Notes: a model not told the origin generated them from the letters alone. DNA of 64,000 bases from Photobacterium sp. DA100 (GCF_029223585.1 NZ_CP119424.1:124001-188000); one strand, 5' to 3'. Positions 1 to 10,124 are shown, counted from the stretch's first letter. Translations and numbers: made by a program.

Positions 1-8
1 CTTAGAGC

Positions 9-743
9 ATGGAAGACAAGATCAGCGTAATAAAGCTAAACCTAACCAATGTGGAAAGAGAGGACATTGATTGTGCTCGCTTTAAAGCGCTGATATTTGA
101 CTTCGATGGTCTTTTAGTCGATACGGAAAGCTGTATGTTCAGAGCCTGGGAAGCTTTGATGAAGCCATACGGTGTAGACGTTTCGCCTCTCCAGGTTGCT
201 GGACTAGTTGGGAGCTCAGCGCCAGCAACCGCCCTTTACCATCTCTATCGTCACCATTCAGGCTTAAACCATAGCGACACTCAAATCCGTGACCGAGTAT
301 TAGATCTCGCCTATCAAATGATCGAAACCTTGTCTGAGCGCGAAGGTGTTCGAGATTATCTCAATTTTGCCAAACGAAAGCGGCTTAAGCTTGCGTTGGC
401 AACAAGTTCGGAGCGTGAACACTACCTGCCCATCTTACAGCGCTTGAATCTAGACCATTATTTTGACTGTTTTACCGGGGCGGAAGAGATTGAAGAAATA
501 CGCCGTAAACCTTGCCCTGATGTCTACCTAAGAAGCCTCGAAAAACTGGGAGTTTCTGCCCATCAAGCCATTGCCTTTGAAGATTCTCCACCCGGAATAA
601 CAGCGGCTCGAACGGCAGATATTTCTACGGTTGCGGTAACCAACCTATTAACCCGGCATCTGGATGTGTCTCACGCCAATGTGGTGTTGTCGTCTATGAG
701 CCAGTTATCGCTAGCAAATTTAATTGAACGTTTGTCGAGATGA
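9..743 (+). CDS. HAD-superfamily sugar-phosphate phosphatase / beta-phosphoglucomutase-like
   Basis: This is a 244-residue HAD subfamily IA hydrolase. Motif I is [10 protein letters not shown] (nucleophile D31, acid/base D33), followed by a helical cap, motif II ATSSE near 133, the motif III Lys in RRKPCPD near 165, and motif IV FEDSPPG near 191. An in-frame stop at 3-5 fixes the start at position 9, which leaves about 25 residues before the usual HAD N-terminus. The stop lies 4 bases before the transaldolase start, so it belongs to that operon. Family members dephosphorylate or mutate small sugar phosphates. In this operon it may dephosphorylate or rearrange the PTS product, but the exact substrate is unknown. 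Confidence 0.85.
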   Translation: MEDKISVIKLNLTNVEREDIDCARFKALIFDFDGLLVDTESCMFRAWEALMKPYGVDVSPLQVAGLVGSSAPATALYHLYRHHSGLNHSDTQIRDRVLDLAYQMIETLSEREGVRDYLNFAKRKRLKLALATSSEREHYLPILQRLNLDHYFDCFTGAEEIEEIRRKPCPDVYLRSLEKLGVSAHQAIAFEDSPPGITAARTADISTVAVTNLLTRHLDVSHANVVLSSMSQLSLANLIERLSR

Positions 744-747
744 AACC

Positions 748-1701
748 ATGAACAAATTAGAACAACTGAAAAAGTACACCACAGTTGTCGCCGATACCGG
801 TGACATTGATGCTATTGCTACTTTCCAACCTCAAGATGCAACCACAAACCCTTCTTTGGTACTCAAAGCAGCGGAAATGCCACAGTACGACCACCTCATT
901 GTTGATGCTATCGCATGGGCAAAACAGCAAAGTGATGACAAGACGCAGCAGTTAATTGATGCCAGCGACAAGCTTGCCGTCAACATTGGCGTAGAGATTT
1001 TAAAAACCGTTCCGGGCCGTATTTCTACAGAGGTAGACGCACGTCTATCGTTTGATAAAGAAGCTAGCCTAGTGAAAGCGCGCAAGCTGATTGCTATGTA
1101 TCAAGAGTCAGGGATTGAGAAAGAACGCATCTTGATCAAACTGGCGTCGACATGGGAAGGCATTCGGGCGGCTGAAGTGTTAGAGCAAGAAGGCATCAAC
1201 TGTAACCTGACTCTACTGTTTAACTTCGCGCAGGCAAAAGCGTGTGCAGAGGCGGGCGCTTACCTCATCTCACCTTTCGTCGGTCGTATCCTTGATTGGT
1301 ACAAAACCAATACGGATAAGAAAGAGTACTTACCGTTCGAAGACCCAGGTGTGGTCTCGGTATCCAACATCTACAACTACTACAAAGATCATGGCTACAA
1401 CACCGTGGTTATGGGCGCGAGTTTCCGTAACGCAGATGAAGTGCTAGCACTGGCAGGCTGTGACCGTTTAACCATTGGTCCTGCAATTCTTGATGAGCTA
1501 GCAGCGCAGCAAGGCGAGGTAGAGCCGACACTGTTTGCCGAGCGTGATGAAGTGAAAGCTGCGCCTCAAGCGATGACAGAAGCTGAGTTCCGCTGGAAAA
1601 TGAACCAAGACCCAATGGCGACTGAAAAGCTGTCTGAAGGTATCCGTAATTTTGCAGTCGATCAGGGCAAGCTTGAAGCCATGATTGAAGCGCGTCTGTA
1701 A
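748..1701 (+). CDS. tal: Transaldolase (TalB type)
   Basis: This 317-residue cytosolic enzyme, the same length as E. coli TalB, moves a dihydroxyacetone unit between sugar phosphates in the non-oxidative pentose-phosphate pathway. The Schiff-base Lys sits in [11 protein letters not shown] near residue 132, and the N-terminal DATTNPSL and C-terminal ASFRNADEV motifs are intact. The reading frame is open further upstream, but ATG 748 matches the family N-terminus [19 protein letters not shown]. It lies 4 bases after the HAD gene and 11 bases before transketolase. The tal-tkt pairing resembles one I recall on the second chromosome of Vibrio. It is probably an operon-dedicated copy, not the housekeeping one. 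Confidence 0.95.
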   Translation: MNKLEQLKKYTTVVADTGDIDAIATFQPQDATTNPSLVLKAAEMPQYDHLIVDAIAWAKQQSDDKTQQLIDASDKLAVNIGVEILKTVPGRISTEVDARLSFDKEASLVKARKLIAMYQESGIEKERILIKLASTWEGIRAAEVLEQEGINCNLTLLFNFAQAKACAEAGAYLISPFVGRILDWYKTNTDKKEYLPFEDPGVVSVSNIYNYYKDHGYNTVVMGASFRNADEVLALAGCDRLTIGPAILDELAAQQGEVEPTLFAERDEVKAAPQAMTEAEFRWKMNQDPMATEKLSEGIRNFAVDQGKLEAMIEARL

Positions 1702-1712
1702 GGAGTTTGGCT

Positions 1713-3707
1713 ATGATTACTCGTTCTAAACTCGCAGATACAATTCGCGTTCTTAGCATGGACGCTGTGCAAAAAGCGGGTTCAGGCCACCCGGGAGCAC
1801 CGATGGGCATGGCTGACATAGCCGAAGTGCTTTGGCGTGATTTCCTAAAACATAACCCAACCGATCCAAGCTGGTCTGATCGCGACCGTTTTATTTTATC
1901 AAACGGCCATGGCTCTATGCTGATTTACAGCTTGCTGCATCTCACAGGTTACGACCTAACGATGGAAGATATCCAGTCATTCCGTCAGCTTCATTCAAAG
2001 ACAGCGGGTCACCCTGAGTATGGCTATGCGCCGGGTATCGAAACCACGACAGGGCCGCTAGGTCAGGGCATTACCAATGGTGTTGGTATGGCGCTGGCTG
2101 AAAAAGTGTTGGGTGAGCAATTTAACCGCCCGGGTCACGATATTGTTGACCACTTTACCTACGTGTTTATGGGTGATGGCTGCATGATGGAAGGCATTTC
2201 TCATGAGGCGTGTTCATTAGCTGGCACACTCGGCCTAGGTAAGCTGGTTGCGTTCTGGGATGACAACGGCATTTCAATTGATGGTGAAGTTGAAGGTTGG
2301 TTCTCTGACGACACGCCAAAACGATTTGAAGCGTACGGTTGGCACGTTATCGCCGATGTGGATGGCCATAATGCCGAAGCGATCCGCAAGGCGATTCTAG
2401 AAGCGAAAGCAGAGACAGATAGACCGACATTGATCTGTTGTAAAACCATTATCGGCTTTGGTTCGCCAAACAAATCGGCAAGCCATGATTGCCACGGTGC
2501 ACCGTTAGGCGAAGATGAAGTGGCATTAGTGCGCGAAAACTTAGGTTGGGATTACGCGCCGTTTGAGATTCCTGCGGATATCTACTCTGAGTGGGATGGT
2601 AAAGACGCGGGCAAAAATGCTCAAGCGCAATGGCAAAACCGCTTTGATGCCTATCAGCAAGCGTTCCCGGAACTCGCAGCAGAATATAAGCGCCGCGTAG
2701 AAGGTGAACTTCCTGAAAACTGGCAGCAAATCAGCGAAGATGTGATTGCTACGCTGCAAGCTAATCCTGCGACGATCGCAACGCGTAAAGCATCACAAAA
2801 CGCGATTGAAGCGTTCGGTGCTCACTTACCGGAATTCTTAGGTGGTTCGGCAGATTTAACGCCATCAAACCTGACTAACTGGTCTGGTTCTAAAGCTATC
2901 TCTGCGCAAGATGCTTCAGGTAACTATCTAAGCTACGGCGTACGTGAGTTTGCTATGTCGGCGATGATGAATGGCATTGCCCTGCACGGCGGTTTTATCC
3001 CTTACGGCGGCACCTTCCTGATGTTTATGGAATACGCACGTAATGCACTGCGTATGGCAGCATTGATGAAGCAACGCAGCATATTTGTTTACACCCATGA
3101 CTCCATCGGGTTAGGTGAAGATGGCCCAACGCACCAACCTGTCGAGCAAATTGCATCGCTACGTTTAACGCCAAACATGAGTATATGGCGTCCATGTGAC
3201 CAAGTGGAAACCGCAGTGGCTTGGAAGTCAGCGGTTGAGCGCAAAGGTGGCCCAACATCACTGATTTTCTCTCGCCAAAACCTTGTTCAATTCGAACGCG
3301 ATCAAGCAACGCTCAATGACGTCGCAAAAGGCGGCTATATTTTGTCGGACTGCGACGGTGAGCCAGAGCTAATCTTGATTGCCACAGGTTCTGAAGTGGC
3401 ACTGGCAATGCAAGCGAAAGAACAGCTTGCTAACGTTCGCTGCCGCGTAGTCTCTATGCCATCGACAGACCTGTTTGAAGCACAAACGGCTGAGTATCGT
3501 GAGCAAGTTCTACCAGCATCGGTTAGCAAGCGTATTGCGATTGAAGCGGGTATTGCTGACTACTGGTTCAAATACACTGGTCTTAACGGCGATATCATCG
3601 GTATGACGACATTTGGTGAGTCTGCACCAGCAGAGCAGCTATTTGAAATGTACGGCTTTACGGTAGATAACGTAGTCGCGAAAGCACACGCGTTACTGGA
3701 GAAGTAA
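1713..3707 (+). CDS. tkt: Transketolase
   Basis: This is a 664-residue, TPP- and Mg-dependent transketolase, matching E. coli TktA in length. It transfers two-carbon ketol units among C3-C7 sugar phosphates. Visible motifs are [12 protein letters not shown] at the N-terminus, the TPP-binding [13 protein letters not shown] region near 155 followed by WDDN, the pyrimidine-domain [17 protein letters not shown] near 470, and a C-terminal domain. An AGGAG ribosome site at 1701-1705 overlaps the transaldolase stop and points to ATG 1713, not to the in-frame TTG two codons earlier. RpiA begins 2 bases after the stop, so translation is tightly coupled. Confidence 0.96.
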   Translation: MITRSKLADTIRVLSMDAVQKAGSGHPGAPMGMADIAEVLWRDFLKHNPTDPSWSDRDRFILSNGHGSMLIYSLLHLTGYDLTMEDIQSFRQLHSKTAGHPEYGYAPGIETTTGPLGQGITNGVGMALAEKVLGEQFNRPGHDIVDHFTYVFMGDGCMMEGISHEACSLAGTLGLGKLVAFWDDNGISIDGEVEGWFSDDTPKRFEAYGWHVIADVDGHNAEAIRKAILEAKAETDRPTLICCKTIIGFGSPNKSASHDCHGAPLGEDEVALVRENLGWDYAPFEIPADIYSEWDGKDAGKNAQAQWQNRFDAYQQAFPELAAEYKRRVEGELPENWQQISEDVIATLQANPATIATRKASQNAIEAFGAHLPEFLGGSADLTPSNLTNWSGSKAISAQDASGNYLSYGVREFAMSAMMNGIALHGGFIPYGGTFLMFMEYARNALRMAALMKQRSIFVYTHDSIGLGEDGPTHQPVEQIASLRLTPNMSIWRPCDQVETAVAWKSAVERKGGPTSLIFSRQNLVQFERDQATLNDVAKGGYILSDCDGEPELILIATGSEVALAMQAKEQLANVRCRVVSMPSTDLFEAQTAEYREQVLPASVSKRIAIEAGIADYWFKYTGLNGDIIGMTTFGESAPAEQLFEMYGFTVDNVVAKAHALLEK

Positions 3708-3709
3708 TC

Positions 3710-4414
3710 ATGAGTATGGCAAAGCGATTTATCGAAATGGATAGCTCAGATTGCCTGCGTACTAAGGCTGCGAAAGCGGCCTTAGACCAAGTACTGAGTG
3801 TGCTAAAGCCGTCTTCTGTGATTGGTATCGGCACTGGGGCAACGGTTGAGATATTTATTCAATTGCTCAAACAAAGCGGTGCCGAATTTTCTCATTGTGT
3901 ATCGAGTTCCGAGCGCTCGAGTAAAGCGCTAGCTGCGGCAGGTCTCGCTGAGCAGCCTATCTCGAGTTGCGAACGAATAGATTTTTATGTCGATGGCATC
4001 GATGAAGGGCTAAGTAGCGGTGAAACCATCAAAGGTGGTGGTGCAGCTTTAGCACGTGAGAAGGTGCTAGCAACTCTGGCTATGAGCTTTATCACTATTG
4101 CCGATAGTGATCGCTTGAAACTTTCCTTAGGTGCTTTCCCTCTTCCTATCGAAGTTCTTCCTGCAGCAGAACTTGCCGTGACACGTGCCTTACAAAGCCT
4201 CGGGGGGATACCTGTGCGAAGAGAGGGATGCATTACCGACAATGGCAATATCATTCTCGATTGTGCTGGGCTGGATTTAAGCGAACCACAGTTACTAGAA
4301 ACAGCCTTAAACAGCATTCCAGGCGTGGTAGAAAATGGCATTTTTTCTTGTAGAAAAGCGGACTGTATGGCTTTTTCTGATGACGATGGTGTGCATTGGT
4401 TAGCGAGTAATTGA
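3710..4414 (+). CDS. rpiA: Ribose-5-phosphate isomerase A, divergent
   Basis: This 234-residue RpiA interconverts ribose-5-P and ribulose-5-P. The phosphate loop GIGTGATVEIFI lies near 43, the active-site DGIDE near 88, and the KGGGAALAREK segment with catalytic Lys and Glu near 103-113. It is somewhat longer and more diverged than E. coli RpiA (219 residues), which suggests a specialised operon copy. It starts 2 bases after tkt. With Tal and Tkt it completes the interconversions that carry a pentose phosphate into glycolysis. A second ATG at 3716 is a possible alternative start. Confidence 0.93.
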   Translation: MSMAKRFIEMDSSDCLRTKAAKAALDQVLSVLKPSSVIGIGTGATVEIFIQLLKQSGAEFSHCVSSSERSSKALAAAGLAEQPISSCERIDFYVDGIDEGLSSGETIKGGGAALAREKVLATLAMSFITIADSDRLKLSLGAFPLPIEVLPAAELAVTRALQSLGGIPVRREGCITDNGNIILDCAGLDLSEPQLLETALNSIPGVVENGIFSCRKADCMAFSDDDGVHWLASN

Positions 4415-4473
4415 GACCTAGCCAAGAACTCTAATTATCTCTTTATCAGTAACGAATAGATTAGGTTTAAAAG

Positions 4474-5880
4474 ATGACGGAACGCAATTTTTCCACACAA
4501 ATGCTAGGGTATTTTGATGGCTGTACTGATGAATTACTCAACGACTTATCTGGATTAATTGCCATTCCGTCAGTGCGTGATTTAAGCACTAAATCAGACA
4601 ACGCGCCGTTTGGTCAGAGTATCAGAAAAGCCTTTGATTACTTGATTGACTGGGCGAATCGTGAAGGATTCGAAGTACGTGATCACCAAGGCTATGCGTT
4701 GGATATTAGCTACGGTGAAGGTGAAGAAGACATTGGCATTCTGCACCATGTTGATGTCGTGCCAGCAGGCGATGAAGCGACTTGGGTTACCCATCCATTC
4801 CAGCTTCACCAACAAGGAGACCTAGTATTCGGTCGCGGCGTAACGGATAACAAAGGGCCTCTTATGGCCTCGCTATATATCCTCAAGATGTTTAAGCAGC
4901 TCAACATACCAATGACACACAAAATTCGCGTGATTATTGGTGGCGCTGAAGAGACAACTTGGGAATGTGTAGAGCATTACTTTCGCCATCAGCCACAACC
5001 GGCTTTTGGCTTTTCTCCGGATGGCGACTTCCCAATCGTCAATGGAGAAAAAGGTATCTTGTATGCCGAGTTGCAAAAAGACTTCCCAACTTTAAGTGAC
5101 TTAGGAGCTTGTCAGATATACCGAATCGAAAGTGAGCGAGATCGTACCTCAACGTGTCATCACCTTTCAGTTTGGTTTTCTGGGCAAGAGGCAGCAAGTG
5201 TGGCGCAACGTTTTAATAGCGTTGCTGAAGTAACTAAGCAGAAGGAACTGTATCGCGTTGTATTGACAACGCCGTGGGAGAAATCTCGCAACTCGCATCG
5301 CGTCCAAAATTGTATGGACAAATTTATGGCTGTGATGCGCCATGTTAAAGGGGTAGATGCGAACTCAAAAAGCTTAATCGACCTGTTGGAGTCATGCTTT
5401 GCAGGCTCAATCGATGGAGCGAAATTAGGGCTAGCACATATGGACGTTGAGATGGGAGGTACCAGTTGCTGCGTCTCTTCAATCAACCTTGATGAACATG
5501 GATATAACTTGGATTTTGATTTTCGGTTTCCTAAAGGACTGACCATCGAAGAGACTCGTACCCGACTCCAACACTTATCCCAAAAGTATGGAGTGAGTTT
5601 CACCGAGCAGCAGTACTTACCTCTATCTTACCTCTCACCCGAAAGTGACCTTATCCAAGCGATGGGAAAAGCGTATTCCGAAGTTACGGGAATGGAAGCT
5701 CAGTGCTTTAGCAAAGGTGCAGCATCGTATGCACGTGCGCTAAACAACGGTGTGGCATTCGGACCTACTTTTCCAGGTGATGTGACGAAAGTGCATGAGC
5801 CCAACGAACAGCTCAGCCTCGAGTCATTGAGAAAAGCAATAACAATATACGTGAAAGTTCTCATATCACTTCAGGAGTAA
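4474..5880 (+). CDS. M20 family metallopeptidase (Sapep/PepV-like)
   Basis: This is a 468-residue, two-zinc peptidase or amidohydrolase of the M20 PepV/Sapep type. Metal and catalytic residues follow the family pattern: HVD (H92, D94), D125 in GRGVTDNKGP, the E159-E160 pair in GGAEETTW, D183 in SPDGDFPI and a C-terminal His in KVHEPNEQ. There is no signal peptide, so it is cytosolic. The PTS gene starts 3 bases downstream, which is the tightest link in the operon. A peptidase inside a sugar operon suggests that the imported substrate may carry an amide- or amino-acid-linked group, but that is inference. It could also be a dipeptidase with no link to the sugar. Confidence 0.85.
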   Translation: MTERNFSTQMLGYFDGCTDELLNDLSGLIAIPSVRDLSTKSDNAPFGQSIRKAFDYLIDWANREGFEVRDHQGYALDISYGEGEEDIGILHHVDVVPAGDEATWVTHPFQLHQQGDLVFGRGVTDNKGPLMASLYILKMFKQLNIPMTHKIRVIIGGAEETTWECVEHYFRHQPQPAFGFSPDGDFPIVNGEKGILYAELQKDFPTLSDLGACQIYRIESERDRTSTCHHLSVWFSGQEAASVAQRFNSVAEVTKQKELYRVVLTTPWEKSRNSHRVQNCMDKFMAVMRHVKGVDANSKSLIDLLESCFAGSIDGAKLGLAHMDVEMGGTSCCVSSINLDEHGYNLDFDFRFPKGLTIEETRTRLQHLSQKYGVSFTEQQYLPLSYLSPESDLIQAMGKAYSEVTGMEAQCFSKGAASYARALNNGVAFGPTFPGDVTKVHEPNEQLSLESLRKAITIYVKVLISLQE

Positions 5881-5883
5881 ATT

Positions 5884-7470
5884 ATGAGAGATAAGGTTCA
5901 AGCACTTGCTGGCGGCATGATGGTGTCGATCATCGTGTTAGTCATTGCAGGTATTTACATTGGTATTGGTGCAGGCGTTGTAAACCAAATGTCGGCTCAA
6001 GACTCTGTTATCTATGCATTCTTCAAACTGATGTTGGATCTCGGTTTGATGGTAATGCGTAACCTACCACCATTCTTTGCCATTGGTTTGGCGTTCGCAC
6101 TTTCTAAATCTGAGAAAGGGTGGGCAGCCTTCACTGGTTTTACTATGTTTATGTGTTTCAACGTTGCGGTCGGTTCGATTGCCATGTTTAATGGCTGGAC
6201 AGCAGAAACCACTAGCGTGGATTACCTAGTCAACACTCTGGGTTACGATATCGTTGCTGCACAAAACTTCAACTCACTGTGGGGTGAAAACCTAGGTGTA
6301 TTTTCCTATAACATGGGAATCTTCAGTGGTATTGTTGTCGGCTGTCTGACTGCATGGCTACACAACCGCTTCTATAAATTTGAAATGCCCTCGATGCTCA
6401 GCTTCTTCTCAGGCCCACGAGCAGTTGTGATTTTTTCTTACATGGCGATCATGCCTATTGGTTTGATTACTTATTACGCATGGCCACCAATTGCTGGCGG
6501 TCTACAGTCTATTACGACGCTAATCACTAGCTCTGGCATTTTTGGTTCGTTCCTATACGGTGTATTTGATAAAGGCTTACTGCCATTCGGCCTTCACCAT
6601 CTTATTGCGTTCCCTATCGAGTACACGCGTGTCGGTGGCGTGATGGAAATTGATGGTGTGATTTACGAAGGTGTTCGTAACATCATGAACGGTCAAATGA
6701 GCTCACCTGATGCAACGGGTTACATCACCCATAACTTCACTAGTGGACGTATTCCAATACAGATCGGTGGTCTAACAGGCGCTGCGTATGCAATGTACGT
6801 GACTGCGAAAACAGAAAACCGTAAGAAAGTTGCAGCGCTAATGGTTCCTGCTGTGTTTACTGCAGCGGTGATCGGTATCACAGAGCCTCTAGAGTACACC
6901 TTCTTATTCGTTCAGCCATTCCTGTTCTTTGCAGTGCACGTGCCACTAAATGGTCTTGCGTATGTGATTACTGAAATGATGGGCGTGTCTATTCACGGTA
7001 ACCAGTTACTATTCATGGTGCCAAACCTGCTACAACCTGAGAAGGTACACGCATGGGCGTTGCTATGGATCATCCCACTTTACTTCGTGATTTACTTCTA
7101 CACCTTTAAGTTCTTCATCTTGAAGTTCGACTCGAAAACTCCGGGTCGTGAGGATGCTGAAGAAGGTGAAATTGCGCTGTACAGCAAACACGATTTCAAG
7201 AAGAAGCAGCAACAAAACACGGCTGGTCTACCTGTTGAGATCATCAAAGCTCTAGGTGGCGCGGATAACATTGATAACGTATCTAACTGTGCGACTCGTC
7301 TACGTGTATCTCTGCATGATGACACACTTACCGCCAGTGACGACTTCTGGAAGAAAGAGTTGAATGCTATCGGCGTGGTGCGTATGCCTAAGGGTATCCA
7401 AGTCATCTATGGTGCAAACGTGATCACTATTGCCTCGGGTATCAAAGAAGCCCTAGGCGTGGACTCGTAA
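5884..7470 (+). CDS. PTS sugar permease, EIICB (glucose/maltose/GlcNAc superfamily)
   Basis: This 528-residue inner-membrane protein has an EIIC domain (about 1-420) with multiple hydrophobic segments and the GLLPFGLHHLI and ITEPLEYTF signatures. It is joined to an EIIB domain (about 445-528) whose phosphorylated Cys is C469 in NCATRLRV. It imports a sugar and phosphorylates it on entry. No EIIA domain is fused or found nearby, so it must borrow one, for example EIIA-Glc, or use one upstream of the window. Part of the EIIC reads TSGRIPIQIGGLTGAAYAMY where family members usually have a proline-containing GLP segment, so specificity cannot be assigned by homology. Confidence 0.9.
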   Translation: MRDKVQALAGGMMVSIIVLVIAGIYIGIGAGVVNQMSAQDSVIYAFFKLMLDLGLMVMRNLPPFFAIGLAFALSKSEKGWAAFTGFTMFMCFNVAVGSIAMFNGWTAETTSVDYLVNTLGYDIVAAQNFNSLWGENLGVFSYNMGIFSGIVVGCLTAWLHNRFYKFEMPSMLSFFSGPRAVVIFSYMAIMPIGLITYYAWPPIAGGLQSITTLITSSGIFGSFLYGVFDKGLLPFGLHHLIAFPIEYTRVGGVMEIDGVIYEGVRNIMNGQMSSPDATGYITHNFTSGRIPIQIGGLTGAAYAMYVTAKTENRKKVAALMVPAVFTAAVIGITEPLEYTFLFVQPFLFFAVHVPLNGLAYVITEMMGVSIHGNQLLFMVPNLLQPEKVHAWALLWIIPLYFVIYFYTFKFFILKFDSKTPGREDAEEGEIALYSKHDFKKKQQQNTAGLPVEIIKALGGADNIDNVSNCATRLRVSLHDDTLTASDDFWKKELNAIGVVRMPKGIQVIYGANVITIASGIKEALGVDS

Positions 7471-7513
7471 CGCCTTCCCACAAATAAAAAATCACCAATA
7501 ACAACAAACTCCT

Positions 7514-7535
7514 CCTGTGGCCAAAAGGTCACAGG
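7514..7535 (+). other. Intergenic stem-loop between PTS and porin genes
   Basis: This is a nine-base-pair inverted repeat (CCTGTGGCC, loop AAAA, GGTCACAGG, with one G-U pair) in the 101-base gap between the permease and the outer-membrane channel. No T-tract follows, so it is unlikely to stop transcription fully. It may stabilise the upstream mRNA end or set relative expression of permease and channel. Confidence 0.55.
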
Positions 7536-7571
7536 CAGGATTCCTTGTGCCCAAAATATGGAAATAAAATA

Positions 7572-8990
7572 ATGAAAACCATAACTAAATGTACCTTAAG
7601 CTTGCTGGCGTTATCGATTTCTGGCGTGTTACACGCGAGTGACACGGCGACTTCAACTTGGCCTGAGCGCAACCCAATCGTGTTCTGGGGTGACCGCGCT
7701 AACGAAGATTGGAGCTATGTCGATAATCTTGATGAAAGCCAAAAGAGCTTCTCTGAAAAGCTAAAACGCCTTGATATTACCGATGATGGAGATTGGAAAG
7801 TCTCTTTCGCTGGTAACGTAAAAGTGGCTCTCGATAACCGCTGGAATCATATGTATGACCCAGATATTCGCAAGCATAATGAACTGCGCTCACGCCTACA
7901 GCTTTCTACTGATGTGACTTACCAAGATTGGATGCGAGTATTTGGTGAAATTCGTACTAATTACACCAACCTAGATGCGCCAGGTCCTATTGATGATGCT
8001 GGTACGGATTTCCACCAACTTTTCACCGAGTTCAAACTATTGGATGACGGCGAGCAATATTTAAGTACACGGCTTGGCCGCCAAGAGATCTATCTGAATG
8101 AGTGGCAGATGATGAACCGTGAACCAACCCCAGTGCAATCTAGCTGGAACGCGGTCAGCGCTAAATACAGTGTCAGCGGTATCAACTTTGATGCTTACTA
8201 CGGTGAAGAAGTCTTCCCGTTGTTTGACGATGGCAGCTTTAGTGGCAACTGGGATGACAAAACCAACGGCAATAAGTCGACAGGTCTATTTGCTAACTGG
8301 CGTACCGACTTTGGCGCGATGCAAGCTTACGTGATGAGTAATAAACTGACCAACTCAAGTTTTGTAAACGCGCCTGATGGTGATGTCGATATTCAAGTGC
8401 TTGGTCTTCATGCTCATGATTTTGTGAGTGAAGGCTTTGGTTACATGATCGATGGTGTTTACCAGTTTGGTGATCATGCAGGTAAAGATATTTCAGCGTA
8501 CATGGCTTATGCCGACCTGAACTATAACTGGAAAGCGGATTGGAACTACCGAGTGGGTATGAACCTGCACTACGCATCGGGCTCTGACGCTGACAGTGAC
8601 AAGGTCAATACTTTCAACCCATTATGGACAGGTGACCCACTGGGATTTGCGCATGATGGAGCTTACGGGAACGCCATGCAAGTTGGTGGCTACTCTGTGA
8701 TTGAGTATGCACCTAAGCAGATAATCATTACCGGTTTCATGTCAACCTGGCGTGCTAATACCGATGATGCGATCTACACTCTTAACCAGGATGTGTTATT
8801 TGGTGAAGATTCCGATGAGAAATACGCATACACCCAGTTCTACCTGCAGTTCCACAACTACATTACTGGCAACCTAAAAACAGAAGTGAATACATACTAT
8901 GCGCTGGCGAGTGACTACACAGATGATGTTGTTGGCCCGAATAGTAAAGATATTACGCGATTTGAATTGGCACTAATCTACAACTTCTAA
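7572..8990 (+). CDS. Outer-membrane channel, alginate-export/OprB-like beta-barrel
   Basis: This is a 472-residue exported protein. The signal peptide MKTITKCTLSLLALSISG ends near HASD. Repeated amphipathic strands and a terminal aromatic residue (ALIYNF) mark a beta-barrel. The segment with RLGRQEIYLNEWQMMNREP and AKYSVSGINFDAYYG resembles the alginate-export family of substrate-specific channels. The reading frame is open from 7545, but ATG 7572 gives a clean signal sequence. It is the last gene of the operon and would let the substrate cross the outer membrane, which suggests something larger or more charged than a simple hexose. The family call is by eye. Confidence 0.8.
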   Translation: MKTITKCTLSLLALSISGVLHASDTATSTWPERNPIVFWGDRANEDWSYVDNLDESQKSFSEKLKRLDITDDGDWKVSFAGNVKVALDNRWNHMYDPDIRKHNELRSRLQLSTDVTYQDWMRVFGEIRTNYTNLDAPGPIDDAGTDFHQLFTEFKLLDDGEQYLSTRLGRQEIYLNEWQMMNREPTPVQSSWNAVSAKYSVSGINFDAYYGEEVFPLFDDGSFSGNWDDKTNGNKSTGLFANWRTDFGAMQAYVMSNKLTNSSFVNAPDGDVDIQVLGLHAHDFVSEGFGYMIDGVYQFGDHAGKDISAYMAYADLNYNWKADWNYRVGMNLHYASGSDADSDKVNTFNPLWTGDPLGFAHDGAYGNAMQVGGYSVIEYAPKQIIITGFMSTWRANTDDAIYTLNQDVLFGEDSDEKYAYTQFYLQFHNYITGNLKTEVNTYYALASDYTDDVVGPNSKDITRFELALIYNF

Positions 8991-9559
8991 TATTATTTTT
9001 ACAATTTTTTATGAAGCCAGGCTAATTACTAATAAAGGTCTAATGATATTACAGAAATATGGCTAAATCTTTTTTAAATATACCAATTGATTTTCAGTCA
9101 CCATAAGGGCACGACATAGTCGATTGGTCTTTTTCCCTCTATATTCTTCGGTAAGGACAACTTAAAACTCAGTGCTGAGTATAGAGTAATGAGAGGGGGC
9201 GTCTTAAATACTTTGACGATGTATTTTTAAGTCAGTAACTTTTGTTGCTGACTTATTTTGTGCACAATATTTAGCGTTTTAGTTAAGGCTCAGTGTGGCT
9301 TCATATTATATATTATTGACTCATCCACGAGCTTTGTCAGCGTCCTAATATTTAATTCACTCGTTCTGCAGTCAGCTTAAGTTTACATTGCCTTGCTAGC
9401 TTCCCTTTGGTGAAGATATAAAGGTATTGTAAATTAATAATTTTATTTTGAAAGGTTGGTATTTTTAGGGTAAATGTGCTTTGCTTTTGATCTTAAAGAA
9501 CGGAGTAAAACAATAAATATTGTGTATTTATAGCTATATCTATGAAGTAAGGGTGTAAA
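8991..9559. other. 569-base gene-poor interval after the catabolic operon
   Basis: No credible coding sequence was found on either strand. It is AT-rich and holds a small perfect inverted repeat at 9167-9180 (ACTCAG, TG, CTGAGT) and a stronger hairpin at 9229-9254. It could contain a 3'-UTR-derived small RNA or the regulatory region of the next gene. Confidence 0.5.
9229..9260 (+). terminator. Probable intrinsic terminator
   Basis: Eleven-base arms AAGTCAGTAAC and GTTGCTGACTT (one mismatch) enclose a TTTT loop and are followed by ATTTTG. It sits about 240 bases after the porin stop, so it would end a long operon 3' UTR or a separate short transcript. Confidence 0.5.
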
Positions 9560-10093
9560 TTGGACTTAATTGTACAGCTGATTGAAAAGAATCAGCTTCA
9601 TCTTATGGCGCTGCAATGCGCTCGCCAGCTAAACCTGCCGCAATGCTACTTGGCAGCGGGGTTTGTCCGCAATCTGGTTTGGGATCACCTGCATGACTAT
9701 AGCGAGCCTACACCGCTCAATGATGTCGATGTGGTGTATTTCGACCCCGATGAAGACGATCCCAATCAATATCTGTTTTATGAGCGTCAACTGACGCAGA
9801 TGCTGCCGGATTGCCACTGGCAGGTGCGCAACCAAGCACGGATGCATCTGCGCAATGGCGACACCCCGTATTCCAGTACATTGGATGCGATGAGTTATTG
9901 GCCTGAAAAAGAGACGGCGGTAGGCGTTCGGCTTACCGGCGAGGGGGAGTATGAATGCATCGCGGCTTTTGGTTTTGAATCATTGTTTGAGTTGCAGCTT
10001 ACCCCCAACCCCAAACGTCCGTATTCGCTTTTTACCGAACGGCTGAACGGCAAGAACTGGCTTGAACATTGGCCTAAACTGCAGGTGATCTAG
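9560..10093 (+). CDS. Nucleotidyltransferase-like protein (DUF925 type)
   Basis: This is a 177-residue cytosolic protein. The N-terminal part has AAGFVRNLVWD followed by NDVDVVYFDPDE, the pattern of small predicted nucleotidyltransferases of the DUF925/NTP_transf_6 family, where paired Asp residues would bind metal. The C-terminal KRPYSLFTERLNGKNWLEHWPKL also fits. The start is a TTG with an AAGGGTG ribosome site 5 bases upstream. The next in-frame ATG would remove 15 residues. Its substrate is unknown. It stands alone between the catabolic operon and a convergent oxidoreductase gene. Confidence 0.75.
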   Translation: MDLIVQLIEKNQLHLMALQCARQLNLPQCYLAAGFVRNLVWDHLHDYSEPTPLNDVDVVYFDPDEDDPNQYLFYERQLTQMLPDCHWQVRNQARMHLRNGDTPYSSTLDAMSYWPEKETAVGVRLTGEGEYECIAAFGFESLFELQLTPNPKRPYSLFTERLNGKNWLEHWPKLQVI

Positions 10094-10124
10094 GGGCTTG
10101 ATCTAGCTCTTGTTCAAGGAACAG

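Noticed and set aside
831..1085. Open frame antisense to transaldolase
   Set aside because: Fully inside a well-supported gene, no ribosome site, composition of a reverse-frame shadow.
9229..9254. Possible Spot 42-like or other known small RNA
   Set aside because: Only a hairpin with a weak T-tract is visible; it does not match the known small-RNA sequences I can recall, so it is listed only as a terminator.
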